A DNA stretch of 20,667 nucleotides from DATGSF01 sp035302865 (lineage in GTDB: Bacteria; Bacteroidota; Bacteroidia; Chitinophagales; Chitinophagaceae): positions 1 through 20,667 of the forward strand of contig DATGSF010000130.1 in assembly GCA_035302865.1 (NCBI GenBank), given 5' to 3'. A program made the translations under genes and the position numbers. The notes under the pieces are model-generated. The model searched no databases. It was not told the DNA's origin and saw nothing but the letters and a program-made list of their open reading frames with translations. This document shows, piece by piece, positions 15,033 through 20,667 of this stretch (positions within the stretch are counted from its first letter, which is position 1; each line of letters begins with the position of its first letter).

Positions 15033-15593
15033 TTATTTTCTTGCAATCCAAGGCTTATCCTCCACATTATTAATAAGTAAAATATAACGAGCCAACACAT
15101 GCAAATAATCAGACAAACGATTTAAATAAGGCAATATAAATTCAGGAACTTCTTCACCCTCATCTTGCATAATTACGCAGATTCTTTCCGCCTTTCTACA
15201 TACGCATCTCGCTACATGTGCGGCACTACTTGCAACATGTCCTCCAGGAAGCACAAAGGATTTTAACTCAGGTAATTTTTCATTCAAATTATCTATTTTA
15301 TCCTCTAGCCATTCTATATCCTTTTGCTCCAGATTAGGCAGTGCCATTTTTATATCTTTTTGTGGGTCTTTTGCTAATGCTGAGCCTATTGTAAATAGCC
15401 TATCCTGAATTTCATAAGTCCATTCGTTAATATAATGATCCCTTGCTAAATCCGCTATTAAGCCCATGTGTGAATTTAATTCATCAATAGTTCCATAAGC
15501 CTCAATTCTAATATGTCCTTTACTTACACGCGTTCCACCTATTAAAGCTGTTGAACCTTTATCTCCAGTTTTAGTATATATTCTAATTGCCAT
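15033..15593 (-). CDS. pduO: PduO-type cob(I)alamin adenosyltransferase
   Basis: ATP:cob(I)alamin adenosyltransferase (186 residues) that attaches the 5'-deoxyadenosyl group to corrinoids to make coenzyme B12. The family signatures are present: the N-terminal ATP-binding YTKTGDKGST, then GGTRVSKGHIRIEAYGTIDELNS, the FVLPGG loop, the Arg-rich helix ARCVCRKAERI, and the C-terminal LNRLSDYLHVLAR. Size is normal for the single-domain PduO type, which is unrelated in fold to the CobA and EutT types. No B12-dependent enzyme or corrinoid-synthesis gene is nearby, so it probably serves salvaged cobalamin. It is divergent from ispE, and a TAnnTTTG box lies 31 nt upstream. batD follows 67 nt later on the same strand, possibly by read-through. 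Confidence 0.93.
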   Translation of the reverse strand: MAIRIYTKTGDKGSTALIGGTRVSKGHIRIEAYGTIDELNSHMGLIADLARDHYINEWTYEIQDRLFTIGSALAKDPQKDIKMALPNLEQKDIEWLEDKIDNLNEKLPELKSFVLPGGHVASSAAHVARCVCRKAERICVIMQDEGEEVPEFILPYLNRLSDYLHVLARYILLINNVEDKPWIARK

Positions 15594-15742
15594 AATTAAG
15601 TATTTATTATATTGCTCAATATTCCAAAGATAAATAATTCAAAATAAATAGCTGGCTTTAATAAAATATTTTTAAATTTCCTCTTTTATTTGATTATCTT
15701 CATTCTTTTATAAGAATAAAATAAGCAAAACGATTAATTGGA
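15594..15742. promoter_or_regulatory. Divergent intergenic region pduO / ispE
   Basis: 149 bp of very AT-rich DNA separating the pduO and ispE starts, so it must hold promoters for both. The pduO side has a TAnnTTTG match; on the ispE side no exact match is present. No riboswitch-like conserved element, including a cobalamin box, is recognisable. Confidence 0.6.
15625..15632 (-). promoter_or_regulatory. Candidate -7 box for pduO (TATCTTTG)
   Basis: Exact TAnnTTTG on the minus strand, 31 nt upstream of the pduO ATG. Identical in sequence to the box upstream of clpX. The -33 element is not clear. Confidence 0.45.
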
Positions 15743-16567
15743 ATGCTACTATTTTCTCAAGCAAAAATAAATATCGGTCTCCAAGTTTTAAATAAAAGAG
15801 ATGATGGATACCATAATATTAATACAGTATTTTACCCCATACCTTGGGAAGATGCTATAGAATTTCATGAAACCCCTTCTTTTAATTTACACTGTTACGG
15901 TGAAGATTTAAACATTCCATTAAGTGAGCATCTATTATATAAAACATGGAAATTAATGCAAAATGAAGTTGAAATACTAAAAAGCAAGGAAATAACCATT
16001 CATCATTTAAAACATATTCCCAATGGGGCTGGATTAGGAGGAGGCTCAGGGAATGTAGGAGCTTTTATTAATGCAATTAATGATTATTTTTCGTGTGGCT
16101 TAAGTCAAAATACAAAAGAGAATTTAGCAGCAAAGATTGGCAGTGATTGTGCATTTTTCGTACATAACCAAGCCTGCTTAGGAAAAGGGAGAGGTGATAT
16201 ATTAGAGCCTTTAGATTTCTCCTTATCTGATTATACCATACAGATATTTAATCCTAAAATCAAAATAGCTACAAAAAATGCTTTTCTATCAATTTCGAAT
16301 AATGAAAAAGCTAAAAAAGAAGAATTACCTTTAAAGGATATTATTAAGCTTCCTGTTAATGAATGGAAGTTTTATTTAGAAAATTCTTTCTCTCCTTGGG
16401 TCCAAAAAGAATATCCAATTATTAAAGAAAGCATAGAAAAGCTTTATAAAGAAGGTGCATTATACGCTGAATTAAGTGGCTCTGGCCCCAGTTTTTATGC
16501 TATTTTCCCAAAAAACAAGCAGTTAAACAAATTCTTATTTAAAGATATGCGAAGTGTAATTATTTAA
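15743..16567 (+). CDS. ispE: 4-diphosphocytidyl-2-C-methyl-D-erythritol kinase IspE
   Basis: GHMP-family kinase that phosphorylates the 2-hydroxyl of CDP-methylerythritol in the MEP pathway to isoprenoids, the source of the undecaprenyl carrier and quinones. Motifs: AKINIGLQV with K8 near the start, GYHNI, the glycine-rich ATP loop PNGAGLGGGSG (93-103), catalytic D135 in GSDCAFF, and the C-terminal LSGSGPSFYAIF. The 274-residue length is normal. It is the only complete + strand gene in the window. Its stop overlaps by 8 bp the stop of the small lipoprotein gene on the other strand, and no T-rich terminator follows, so its transcript may run antisense into that gene. Identification is secure. 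Confidence 0.96.
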   Translation: MLLFSQAKINIGLQVLNKRDDGYHNINTVFYPIPWEDAIEFHETPSFNLHCYGEDLNIPLSEHLLYKTWKLMQNEVEILKSKEITIHHLKHIPNGAGLGGGSGNVGAFINAINDYFSCGLSQNTKENLAAKIGSDCAFFVHNQACLGKGRGDILEPLDFSLSDYTIQIFNPKIKIATKNAFLSISNNEKAKKEELPLKDIIKLPVNEWKFYLENSFSPWVQKEYPIIKESIEKLYKEGALYAELSGSGPSFYAIFPKNKQLNKFLFKDMRSVII

Positions 16568-16988
16568 AATACTTATCGTATTGACTTAAATAAGTATGCA
16601 TTTCAATAAGGATAATTTTATTCGAAGATCTTTCTAGGTCAGGAAGTTGTGCTTTAATTTTGCGTAAATACTTATCTAAAGCATTAAAAGGTGCATCAGA
16701 CATTTTAGTATTTGCATAAATTTCTTTCAATTCTTGTTCTATTTCCTTAGCCACGTTCTCCATATTAGGCTCTTCATTTTCAATTGCATTTTCCACAATC
16801 ACCTTGATATTCTCCACATGAGTATTAGCAATTTTATCAGCAATAAAAGCTTCATTATCAATTAAAGTGACAGGAATATCTGGATTATGCTTTACCGTTT
16901 CAATATCTACTGTATTTTCTTTTTCAACATTCTTACATGATTGGAGTAAACCTATACTTAAACATGCAATCATTAAAACATTACGCAT
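16560..16988 (-). CDS. Small lipoprotein of unknown function
   Basis: A 142-residue predicted lipoprotein that I do not recognise. The N-terminus has a short hydrophobic segment and a lipobox LLQSC with lipidated C18. The mature part is acidic in its middle (many Glu around residues 65-95) and looks mostly helical, ending in a helix with aromatic residues (MHTYLSQYDKYFK). No catalytic motif is visible. It starts 7 nt after the MazG-like gene, itself coupled to the SCO1 gene, so it is part of that unit. Its stop codon overlaps the ispE stop on the opposite strand. It is a real gene by start, signal sequence and spacing. Confidence 0.7.
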   Translation of the reverse strand: MRNVLMIACLSIGLLQSCKNVEKENTVDIETVKHNPDIPVTLIDNEAFIADKIANTHVENIKVIVENAIENEEPNMENVAKEIEQELKEIYANTKMSDAPFNALDKYLRKIKAQLPDLERSSNKIILIEMHTYLSQYDKYFK

Positions 16989-16995
16989 AACTATA

Positions 16996-17352
16996 TTATT
17001 TTTTCAATTTCTCATTTTCAAGGTGGCGAGTGGCATCTCTTTGGGTTTTCTTATCCATTGTTTCCTTAAAAGCAGCCTCCATATCAATATTTAATTGATT
17101 AGCTAAACAAACCATTACCCAAAACATATCCGCCCACTCATCTCTAAGATTATCCTTTGCTTTAGATTCTTCCTCTTTATTTTTGAAACTCTGTTCTCCA
17201 TGTATTCTAACAAGATATCGTGCAAATTCACCAGTCTCCTCCATTAGAATTCCTAAATTTGTTAATGGTTGAAAGTACTTTACGCCATATTTTTTAATCC
17301 AAGAATCTACCATTTCTTGAACTTCAGCCAGACTCATTTGTGTTTTTTCCAT
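16996..17352 (-). CDS. MazG-like nucleotide pyrophosphohydrolase
   Basis: A 118-residue all-alpha NTP pyrophosphohydrolase of the MazG-like group, expected to hydrolyse a (deoxy)nucleoside triphosphate to monophosphate and PPi, probably as nucleotide-pool cleaning. The metal-binding pattern EExxE...ExxD is present as E38-E39-T-G-E42 and, after 29 residues, E72-W-A-D75. The single-domain size argues against full-length E. coli-type MazG. The ATG shares its A with the TAA stop of the SCO1 gene (TAATG), a sign of translational coupling. The small lipoprotein follows after 7 nt. The substrate is not predictable from the sequence. Confidence 0.85.
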   Translation of the reverse strand: MEKTQMSLAEVQEMVDSWIKKYGVKYFQPLTNLGILMEETGEFARYLVRIHGEQSFKNKEEESKAKDNLRDEWADMFWVMVCLANQLNIDMEAAFKETMDKKTQRDATRHLENEKLKK

Positions 17353-18020
17353 TAATCTTCTTTTAATACCTCATGGATATCTTCTATTAGCCTTGCCACA
17401 GATTCTTCATCCGTACCATCATATGGCACTGGATTACCGTCTTTATTTAAATGCATTCTAAGTCTCCCATGTTTATCAACCAGAACAAAAACATTGGAAT
17501 GAATAAAATCTTCATCAATATTCTCCGCAGATTCATTAGCGGTTGTTAAACCATAACTAAAATAAGCTTGATCATATAATTTCTTCTTATCTCCTGTTAA
17601 AAACATCCATTTTTTGGGATCTGCATCATATTTAAGACTATATGCTTTCATTGCTTCTACTGTATCTCTTTTAGGATCCACCGTATGCGATAAAATTACT
17701 ACATCGTCATAGGCTTTAAATGCCTCATATACAGTAAACATATTATCATTCATAATAGGGCAAATTCCTTGGCAGGTAGTAAAAAAGTATTCTACAACAA
17801 CTATTTTTCCTTCAATATCTTTCTTAGTTATTGTATCTCCATCTTGATTTATAAAAGAGAAAGGACGAATGGTTTGTCCTGGTTGGCTTTGGATAGCCAC
17901 ATTGGGTTTTTTAGAAACATTTGTATGGTAATAATAAAAGCCTGAAAACACAGCAGCTAATAAAATAAAAAAAGACACAAAAAATATAGTCAAGCTTCTT
18001 GACAACTTTGTTGACTTCAT
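17352..18020 (-). CDS. SCO1/SenC family copper-binding thioredoxin-like protein
   Basis: Membrane-anchored, periplasm-facing protein (222 residues) of the SCO1/SenC/PrrC family, which delivers copper to the CuA site of cytochrome c oxidase and may have a redox role. An uncleaved N-terminal helix (about 10-30) precedes a thioredoxin-like domain; FSFINQDGDTIT begins it. Copper ligands are the two Cys of TTCQGICP (C83, C87; CxxxC) and H174 in DFIHSN. I place the start at the ATG at 18020: an upstream in-frame TTG at 18059 would add 13 residues before the basic start and overlaps the candidate promoter. It is the first gene of a coupled unit with the MazG-like gene. No oxidase subunit gene is present in the window. 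Confidence 0.92.
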   Translation of the reverse strand: MKSTKLSRSLTIFFVSFFILLAAVFSGFYYYHTNVSKKPNVAIQSQPGQTIRPFSFINQDGDTITKKDIEGKIVVVEYFFTTCQGICPIMNDNMFTVYEAFKAYDDVVILSHTVDPKRDTVEAMKAYSLKYDADPKKWMFLTGDKKKLYDQAYFSYGLTTANESAENIDEDFIHSNVFVLVDKHGRLRMHLNKDGNPVPYDGTDEESVARLIEDIHEVLKED

Positions 18021-18048
18021 AGTACACAAAAAATTAAAGCCTAAAGGA

Positions 18049-18056
18049 CAAATATA
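18049..18056 (-). promoter_or_regulatory. Candidate -7 box for the SCO1 unit (TATATTTG)
   Basis: Exact TAnnTTTG on the minus strand, 28 nt ahead of the SCO1 ATG. A TTG lies 24 nt upstream of it, slightly far for a -33 element. It supports the ATG at 18020 as the start. Confidence 0.45.
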
Positions 18057-18109
18057 CAATTATTGTCCCAATAACTGTAGCAATTACCTTGAATTAACTC
18101 CAGTTCTGG

Positions 18110-18168
18110 AAAAATTCACTGCTTATAATACACATCACATTTAATTCAAAAGCAGTATTATAAGCAGT
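18110..18168 (-). terminator. Long-loop inverted repeat, probable terminator of the clpX unit
   Basis: A perfect 14-bp inverted repeat, ACTGCTTATAATAC (18118-18131) and GTATTATAAGCAGT (18155-18168), with a 23-nt loop. On the minus strand it lies 14 nt behind the small helical protein's stop and is followed by GAATTTTTCC with five T residues. It fits a terminator with an unusually wide loop; it could also be a paired protein-binding site. Confidence 0.6.
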
Positions 18169-18182
18169 AAACTATTATAAAA

Positions 18183-18431
18183 TTATTTTTTCAAGAAATC
18201 ATTTAAAGCACTTAATGGATTCGAACCTCCTTTATCATTACCGTCTTTACTACTTCCACCACCGAATAAGCTGCTTAAATCAAATTGACCAGAAAACAGA
18301 TTTTCCACCTGACTTGACAAACCATCAGGCAATTTATTTTTAACAAAAGCCATAACTGTTTCAACAGATTGTGTTGCTTTCTCTTCTGTTAAACCTACTT
18401 TTTCTACTAATTCATTTATTAATTCTTTCAT
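18183..18431 (-). CDS. Small helical protein with Gly/Ser-rich linker, unknown function
   Basis: An 82-residue protein that I cannot name with certainty. The first half is a helical domain (MKELINELVEKVGLTEEKA then VMAFVKNKLPDGL and QVENLFSG), the kind of LP-containing helical pair seen in several small uncharacterised families such as DUF2267-like proteins. A Gly/Ser/Asp-rich linker (about 54-69) and a short C-terminal helix (LSALNDFLKK) follow. There is no signal peptide, so it is probably cytosolic. I choose the ATG at 18431; an in-frame TTG at 18455 would add eight residues without clear benefit. It lies 31 nt after the clpX stop on the same strand with no terminator between, so it is likely co-transcribed with clpX, and a strong inverted repeat follows it. 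Confidence 0.7.
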   Translation of the reverse strand: MKELINELVEKVGLTEEKATQSVETVMAFVKNKLPDGLSSQVENLFSGQFDLSSLFGGGSSKDGNDKGGSNPLSALNDFLKK

Positions 18432-18462
18432 TTTATTTATTTTTATATTAAACAATCTATTT

Positions 18463-19701
18463 TTAAGCTACAGAATACAAATCCAACTTTGCATGCTGTA
18501 ATTTCTCTTTTACATACTTAAGATCTAATTCAAATGTTTTCACATCTTCCTGCGAAGGTAATTCAAACATTGCATCAGTTAAAACCAATTCGCATATTGT
18601 TCTTAATCCTCTTCCTCCTAATTTATAACTGTATGCTTTTTCCACCATATAATCAATTGCCTCTTCTGTTACTTCCAATTTTATATCTTCGTATTCAAAC
18701 AATCGTTTATATTGCTTAATTAAGGCATTTTTAGGTTCTACTAAAATTCTTTTTAAAATATCCTTAGTTAAAGGGTTTAAATATGTCACTACTGGTAAAC
18801 GCCCTAATAATTCAGGAATTAACCCAAAGGACCGAAGGTCTTGCGCATTTACATATTGCAATAGGTTCCCTCTATCGATTTCATTTTCCTCTTTTTTCTT
18901 AAAACCTATCGTTGATGCTTCAACTCTTTTAGCAATCATTTTGTCAATTCCTTCAAAAGCCCCACCACAAATAAACAATATATTTTTTGTATCTACCTTA
19001 ACCATTTTTTGATCAGGATGCTTTCTTCCACCCTGAGGTGGTACTAATACTTCAGACCCTTCCAAAAGTTTTAATAATGATTGCTGCACACCTTCTCCAC
19101 TCACATCACGCGTTATAGACGGATTATCACTTTTTCTTCCAATTTTATCTATTTCATCTATATAAACTATACCTCTTTCTGCTTCTTCTACATTGTAATC
19201 ACAAGCTTGTAATAGACGTGATAATATACTCTCAACATCTTCGCCTACATAACCCGCTTGAGTAAATACCGTTGCATCAGCAATTGCAAAGGGCACTTCT
19301 AATATTTTAGCAACTGTTTTTGCTATTAAGGTTTTTCCTGTACCCGTTTCACCCACCATAATAATATTCGATTTGTCTATCTCAATATCATCTTCAGTTG
19401 CATGCATTAATCTTTTATAATGATTGTACATTGCTACGGCCATTACTTTTTTTGCTTGATCTTGCCCAATGATATACTCATCTAAGTATTTCGCTATATC
19501 CTTAGGTTTGTGAATAGCCACATCTTCTACTTTAAAAGCACTTCTTTGTTTGCTTTCTTCCGATACTTCTTTTGCAATTTTATATGCTTGTTCCGCACAC
19601 TCATTACATATATTTCCATATACTCCTGAAATCAACAAAGTGGCCTCTTTTTCATCTTTTCCACAAAAAGAGCAAATATTTTTATTCTGTTGTTTTGACA
19701 T
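18463..19701 (-). CDS. clpX: ATP-dependent Clp protease ATP-binding subunit ClpX
   Basis: AAA+ unfoldase (412 residues) that feeds tagged proteins to ClpP. The N-terminal zinc domain has C10, C13, C32 and C35. The AAA+ module shows Walker A GETGTGKT (117-124), Walker B IVYIDEID, the pore GYVGED loop, the GGRKHPDQ (RKH) loop, and the ClpP-docking IGF tripeptide in STIGFKKK. The C-terminal small domain has YSYKLGGRGLR with the sensor-2 Arg. I place the start at the ATG at 19701; a longer reading from TTG at 19749 adds 16 hydrophobic residues absent from the family and overlaps the candidate promoter. clpP, often just upstream of clpX, is not adjacent here; the FKBP gene is. A small helical protein gene follows. 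Confidence 0.97.
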   Translation of the reverse strand: MSKQQNKNICSFCGKDEKEATLLISGVYGNICNECAEQAYKIAKEVSEESKQRSAFKVEDVAIHKPKDIAKYLDEYIIGQDQAKKVMAVAMYNHYKRLMHATEDDIEIDKSNIIMVGETGTGKTLIAKTVAKILEVPFAIADATVFTQAGYVGEDVESILSRLLQACDYNVEEAERGIVYIDEIDKIGRKSDNPSITRDVSGEGVQQSLLKLLEGSEVLVPPQGGRKHPDQKMVKVDTKNILFICGGAFEGIDKMIAKRVEASTIGFKKKEENEIDRGNLLQYVNAQDLRSFGLIPELLGRLPVVTYLNPLTKDILKRILVEPKNALIKQYKRLFEYEDIKLEVTEEAIDYMVEKAYSYKLGGRGLRTICELVLTDAMFELPSQEDVKTFELDLKYVKEKLQHAKLDLYSVA

Positions 19702-19719
19702 AAAATTGAATACAATTAT

Positions 19720-19795
19720 AAATATTTGAATAGACAAAGATACAAACAAATATTTGCTCTATAAGATTTATACTTTATAAAGCTTAAAATATTTG
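19720..19795. repeat. Three copies of AAATATTTG in the clpX upstream region
   Basis: The 9-mer AAATATTTG occurs at 19720-19728, 19748-19756 and 19787-19795, flanking the candidate clpX -7 box. The middle copy extends to the palindrome CAAATATTTG. This may be an operator array or AT-rich coincidence. Confidence 0.35.
19735..19742 (-). promoter_or_regulatory. Candidate -7 box for clpX (TATCTTTG)
   Basis: Exact TAnnTTTG on the minus strand, 33 nt upstream of the clpX ATG at 19701. Transcription from here would begin downstream of the alternative TTG at 19749, which supports the shorter ClpX. Confidence 0.5.
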
Positions 19796-19815
19796 TTCCC
19801 TTATTTTTAGATATT

Positions 19816-20232
19816 CTAGAAGTCGATTAACTCCACATCAAATATTAAAGTACTATTAGCAGGAATATCGCGCCCCATAGCTCTATTTCCATAACCTAAC
19901 TCTGAAGGAATATAAAATCTATATTTACTTCCCTTATTCATTAACTGCAAACCTTCAGTCCATCCTGCAATTACTCGATTTAAAGGAAAACTAGTAGTTT
20001 GATTTCTTTTATAAGAAGAATCAAAAATCTTTCCATTGATTAATCTACCTTCGTAATGACAAGTAACCACTGTTTTAGAATTAGGTGTTTCATCGCCTTC
20101 ACCTTTTTTCAAAACCTCATATTGTAATCCTGATTCCGTAACAATAACATTTTCTCTTTTGGCATTTTGACTTAAAAAATCTCTACCTTCTTTTAAATTA
20201 TCTATCATATCCTTTTTTCTTCTAAAAAACAT
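19816..20232 (-). CDS. FKBP-type peptidyl-prolyl cis-trans isomerase
   Basis: A 138-residue prolyl isomerase that speeds cis-trans change of Xaa-Pro bonds during protein folding. Residues about 31-138 form the FKBP domain; active-site positions are present as Y60 (CHYEG), F70 and D71 (FDSS), W91 (AGWTEGLQ), Y114 (PSELGYG) and F131. The first 30 residues (NLKEGRDFLSQNAKRENV) resemble the end of the dimerisation helix found before the FKBP domain in FklB/Mip-type proteins, here cut short. There is no signal peptide or lipobox, so it should be cytosolic. Met9 is an alternative start. It lies directly downstream of dnaK with a terminator hairpin in the gap, so read-through may couple the two folding genes; no -7 box is visible before it. 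Confidence 0.93.
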   Translation of the reverse strand: MFFRRKKDMIDNLKEGRDFLSQNAKRENVIVTESGLQYEVLKKGEGDETPNSKTVVTCHYEGRLINGKIFDSSYKRNQTTSFPLNRVIAGWTEGLQLMNKGSKYRFYIPSELGYGNRAMGRDIPANSTLIFDVELIDF

Positions 20233-20244
20233 AGTTTAAGTATT

Positions 20245-20274
20245 AAAAAAAGGAAGGAATTGAATCCTTCCTTT
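20245..20274 (-). terminator. Intrinsic terminator after dnaK
   Basis: A perfect 10-bp inverted repeat, AAAGGAAGGA (20249-20258) and TCCTTCCTTT (20265-20274), with a 6-nt loop, followed on the minus strand by a T-run to 20245. The FKBP start codon is only 12 nt beyond the T-run. Confidence 0.85.
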
Positions 20275-20295
20275 AACATTATTATTATGAAGTAA

Positions 20296-20667
20296 TTATT
20301 TTACTTCTTCAAACTCAGCATCGGTTACATCATCATCTCCATTTTGAGAAGATTTTCCTCCATCATCGCTAGCCTGACCAGCAGCACCTGCATCTTGTTG
20401 CGCGCCTCCTGCATACATTTCTTCACTAGCAGCAGACCATACATTATTTAACTCTTCAGTTGCTTTATCAATAGCATCCAAATCTTCTGACTTGTGTGCC
20501 TCTTTTAGTTTTTCCAAAGCCGCCTCAATTGGTGCCTTTTTATCAGCAGAAATTTTATCACCAAATTCTTTCAACTGCTTTTCTGTATTGAATATTAGAC
20601 CATCTGCCAAGTTTAATTTCTCTACTCTTTCTTTCACTTTTCTGTCCTCTTCTTCATTTTCCTTAGC
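20296..20667 (-). CDS. dnaK: Chaperone DnaK (Hsp70), C-terminal end only
   Basis: The frame is open to the right edge (AKENEEEDRKVKERVEKL), so only the last 123 residues are seen; the GTG near 20637 is internal. The visible part is the helical lid of the substrate-binding domain (LADGLIFNTEKQLKEFGDKI, AALEKLKEAHKSEDLDAIDKA), then a Gln/Gly/Ala/Ser-rich disordered linker, then the acidic C-terminal motif DDDVTDAEFEEVK typical of bacterial DnaK. It is the ATP-dependent cytosolic Hsp70 that works with DnaJ and GrpE. The C-terminus is intact. Identification is secure despite the missing N-terminal ATPase domain. Confidence 0.96.
   Translation of the reverse strand, partial: AKENEEEDRKVKERVEKLNLADGLIFNTEKQLKEFGDKISADKKAPIEAALEKLKEAHKSEDLDAIDKATEELNNVWSAASEEMYAGGAQQDAGAAGQASDDGGKSSQNGDDDVTDAEFEEVK

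Noticed and set aside
15594..15742. Cobalamin riboswitch upstream of pduO
   Set aside because: The likely leader is only about 30 nt and no B12-box-like sequence is seen; the gap is too short and too AT-rich.
16569..16597. 8-bp inverted repeat (ATACTTAT / ATAAGTAT) as an ispE terminator
   Set aside because: The loop is 13 nt, the stem is weak and no T-run follows on the + strand.
18021..18059. Longer SCO1 N-terminus from TTG at 18059
   Set aside because: It overlaps the TATATTTG box and adds residues before a normal membrane anchor; the ATG at 18020 is better.
19702..19749. Longer ClpX N-terminus from TTG at 19749
   Set aside because: The added 16 residues are hydrophobic and unlike ClpX, the frame covers the candidate promoter, and the ATG at 19701 gives the standard start before the zinc cysteines.
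1..20667. Mobile element, prophage, defence island or CRISPR array
   Set aside because: No transposase, integrase, phage, toxin-antitoxin or spaced-repeat pattern was found; the MazG-like gene is a stand-alone housekeeping type and is not beside a toxin gene.

Overview
The window looks like a chromosomal housekeeping segment from a member of the Bacteroidota (Flavobacteriia/Cytophagia-like). The reasons are: AT-rich DNA; few Shine-Dalgarno-like sequences; several exact matches to the Bacteroidota -7 box TAnnTTTG 28-49 nt ahead of start codons; and phylum-typical genes, namely a BatD/BatE pair, a PstS-like lipoprotein next to a TPR protein, a Cx3Cx2C-type QueE, and an aminoglycoside-phosphotransferase-like domain fused to a RapZ C-terminal domain. 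LpxH and several lipoproteins point to a Gram-negative cell with lipid A. Species cannot be told from the sequence. I see no rRNA, tRNA, CRISPR array, insertion sequence or phage gene, and no gene-free gap longer than about 165 bp.

Layout, left to right. The 3' part of argS enters on the + strand and meets a minus-strand MFS transporter at a shared bidirectional terminator. From about 8.4 kb down to 1.3 kb the minus strand carries lpxH - sixA - (APH::RapZ-C fusion) - mpg, then folD - queE - uppP - MFS. Next to the right is a minus-strand unit: aspartate-type aminotransferase - PstS-like lipoprotein - TPR protein. Then come pduO - batD - batE, also on the minus strand. ispE is the only complete + strand gene and is convergent with the unit SCO1 - MazG-like - small lipoprotein. 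The right end holds clpX - small helical protein, an FKBP-type prolyl isomerase and the 3' end of dnaK.

Functional themes. Cell-envelope precursors: UppP recycles the undecaprenyl carrier, LpxH makes lipid X, IspE feeds isoprenoids, and the APH::RapZ-C protein resembles an amino-sugar kinase joined to an amino-sugar-sensing domain. Translation, tRNA and one-carbon metabolism: ArgRS, QueE, FolD. DNA and nucleotide quality control: Mpg and a MazG-like hydrolase. Protein quality control: ClpX, FKBP, DnaK. Envelope and membrane systems: BatD/E, the PstS-like/TPR pair, and SCO1.

Most of the window is ordinary core genome. The items most worth a second look are the APH::RapZ-C fusion placed directly after sixA and lpxH, the terminator hairpin whose T-run abuts the lpxH start codon with a promoter-like box just before it, a similar hairpin between dnaK and the FKBP gene, and batD/E without batA/B/C.
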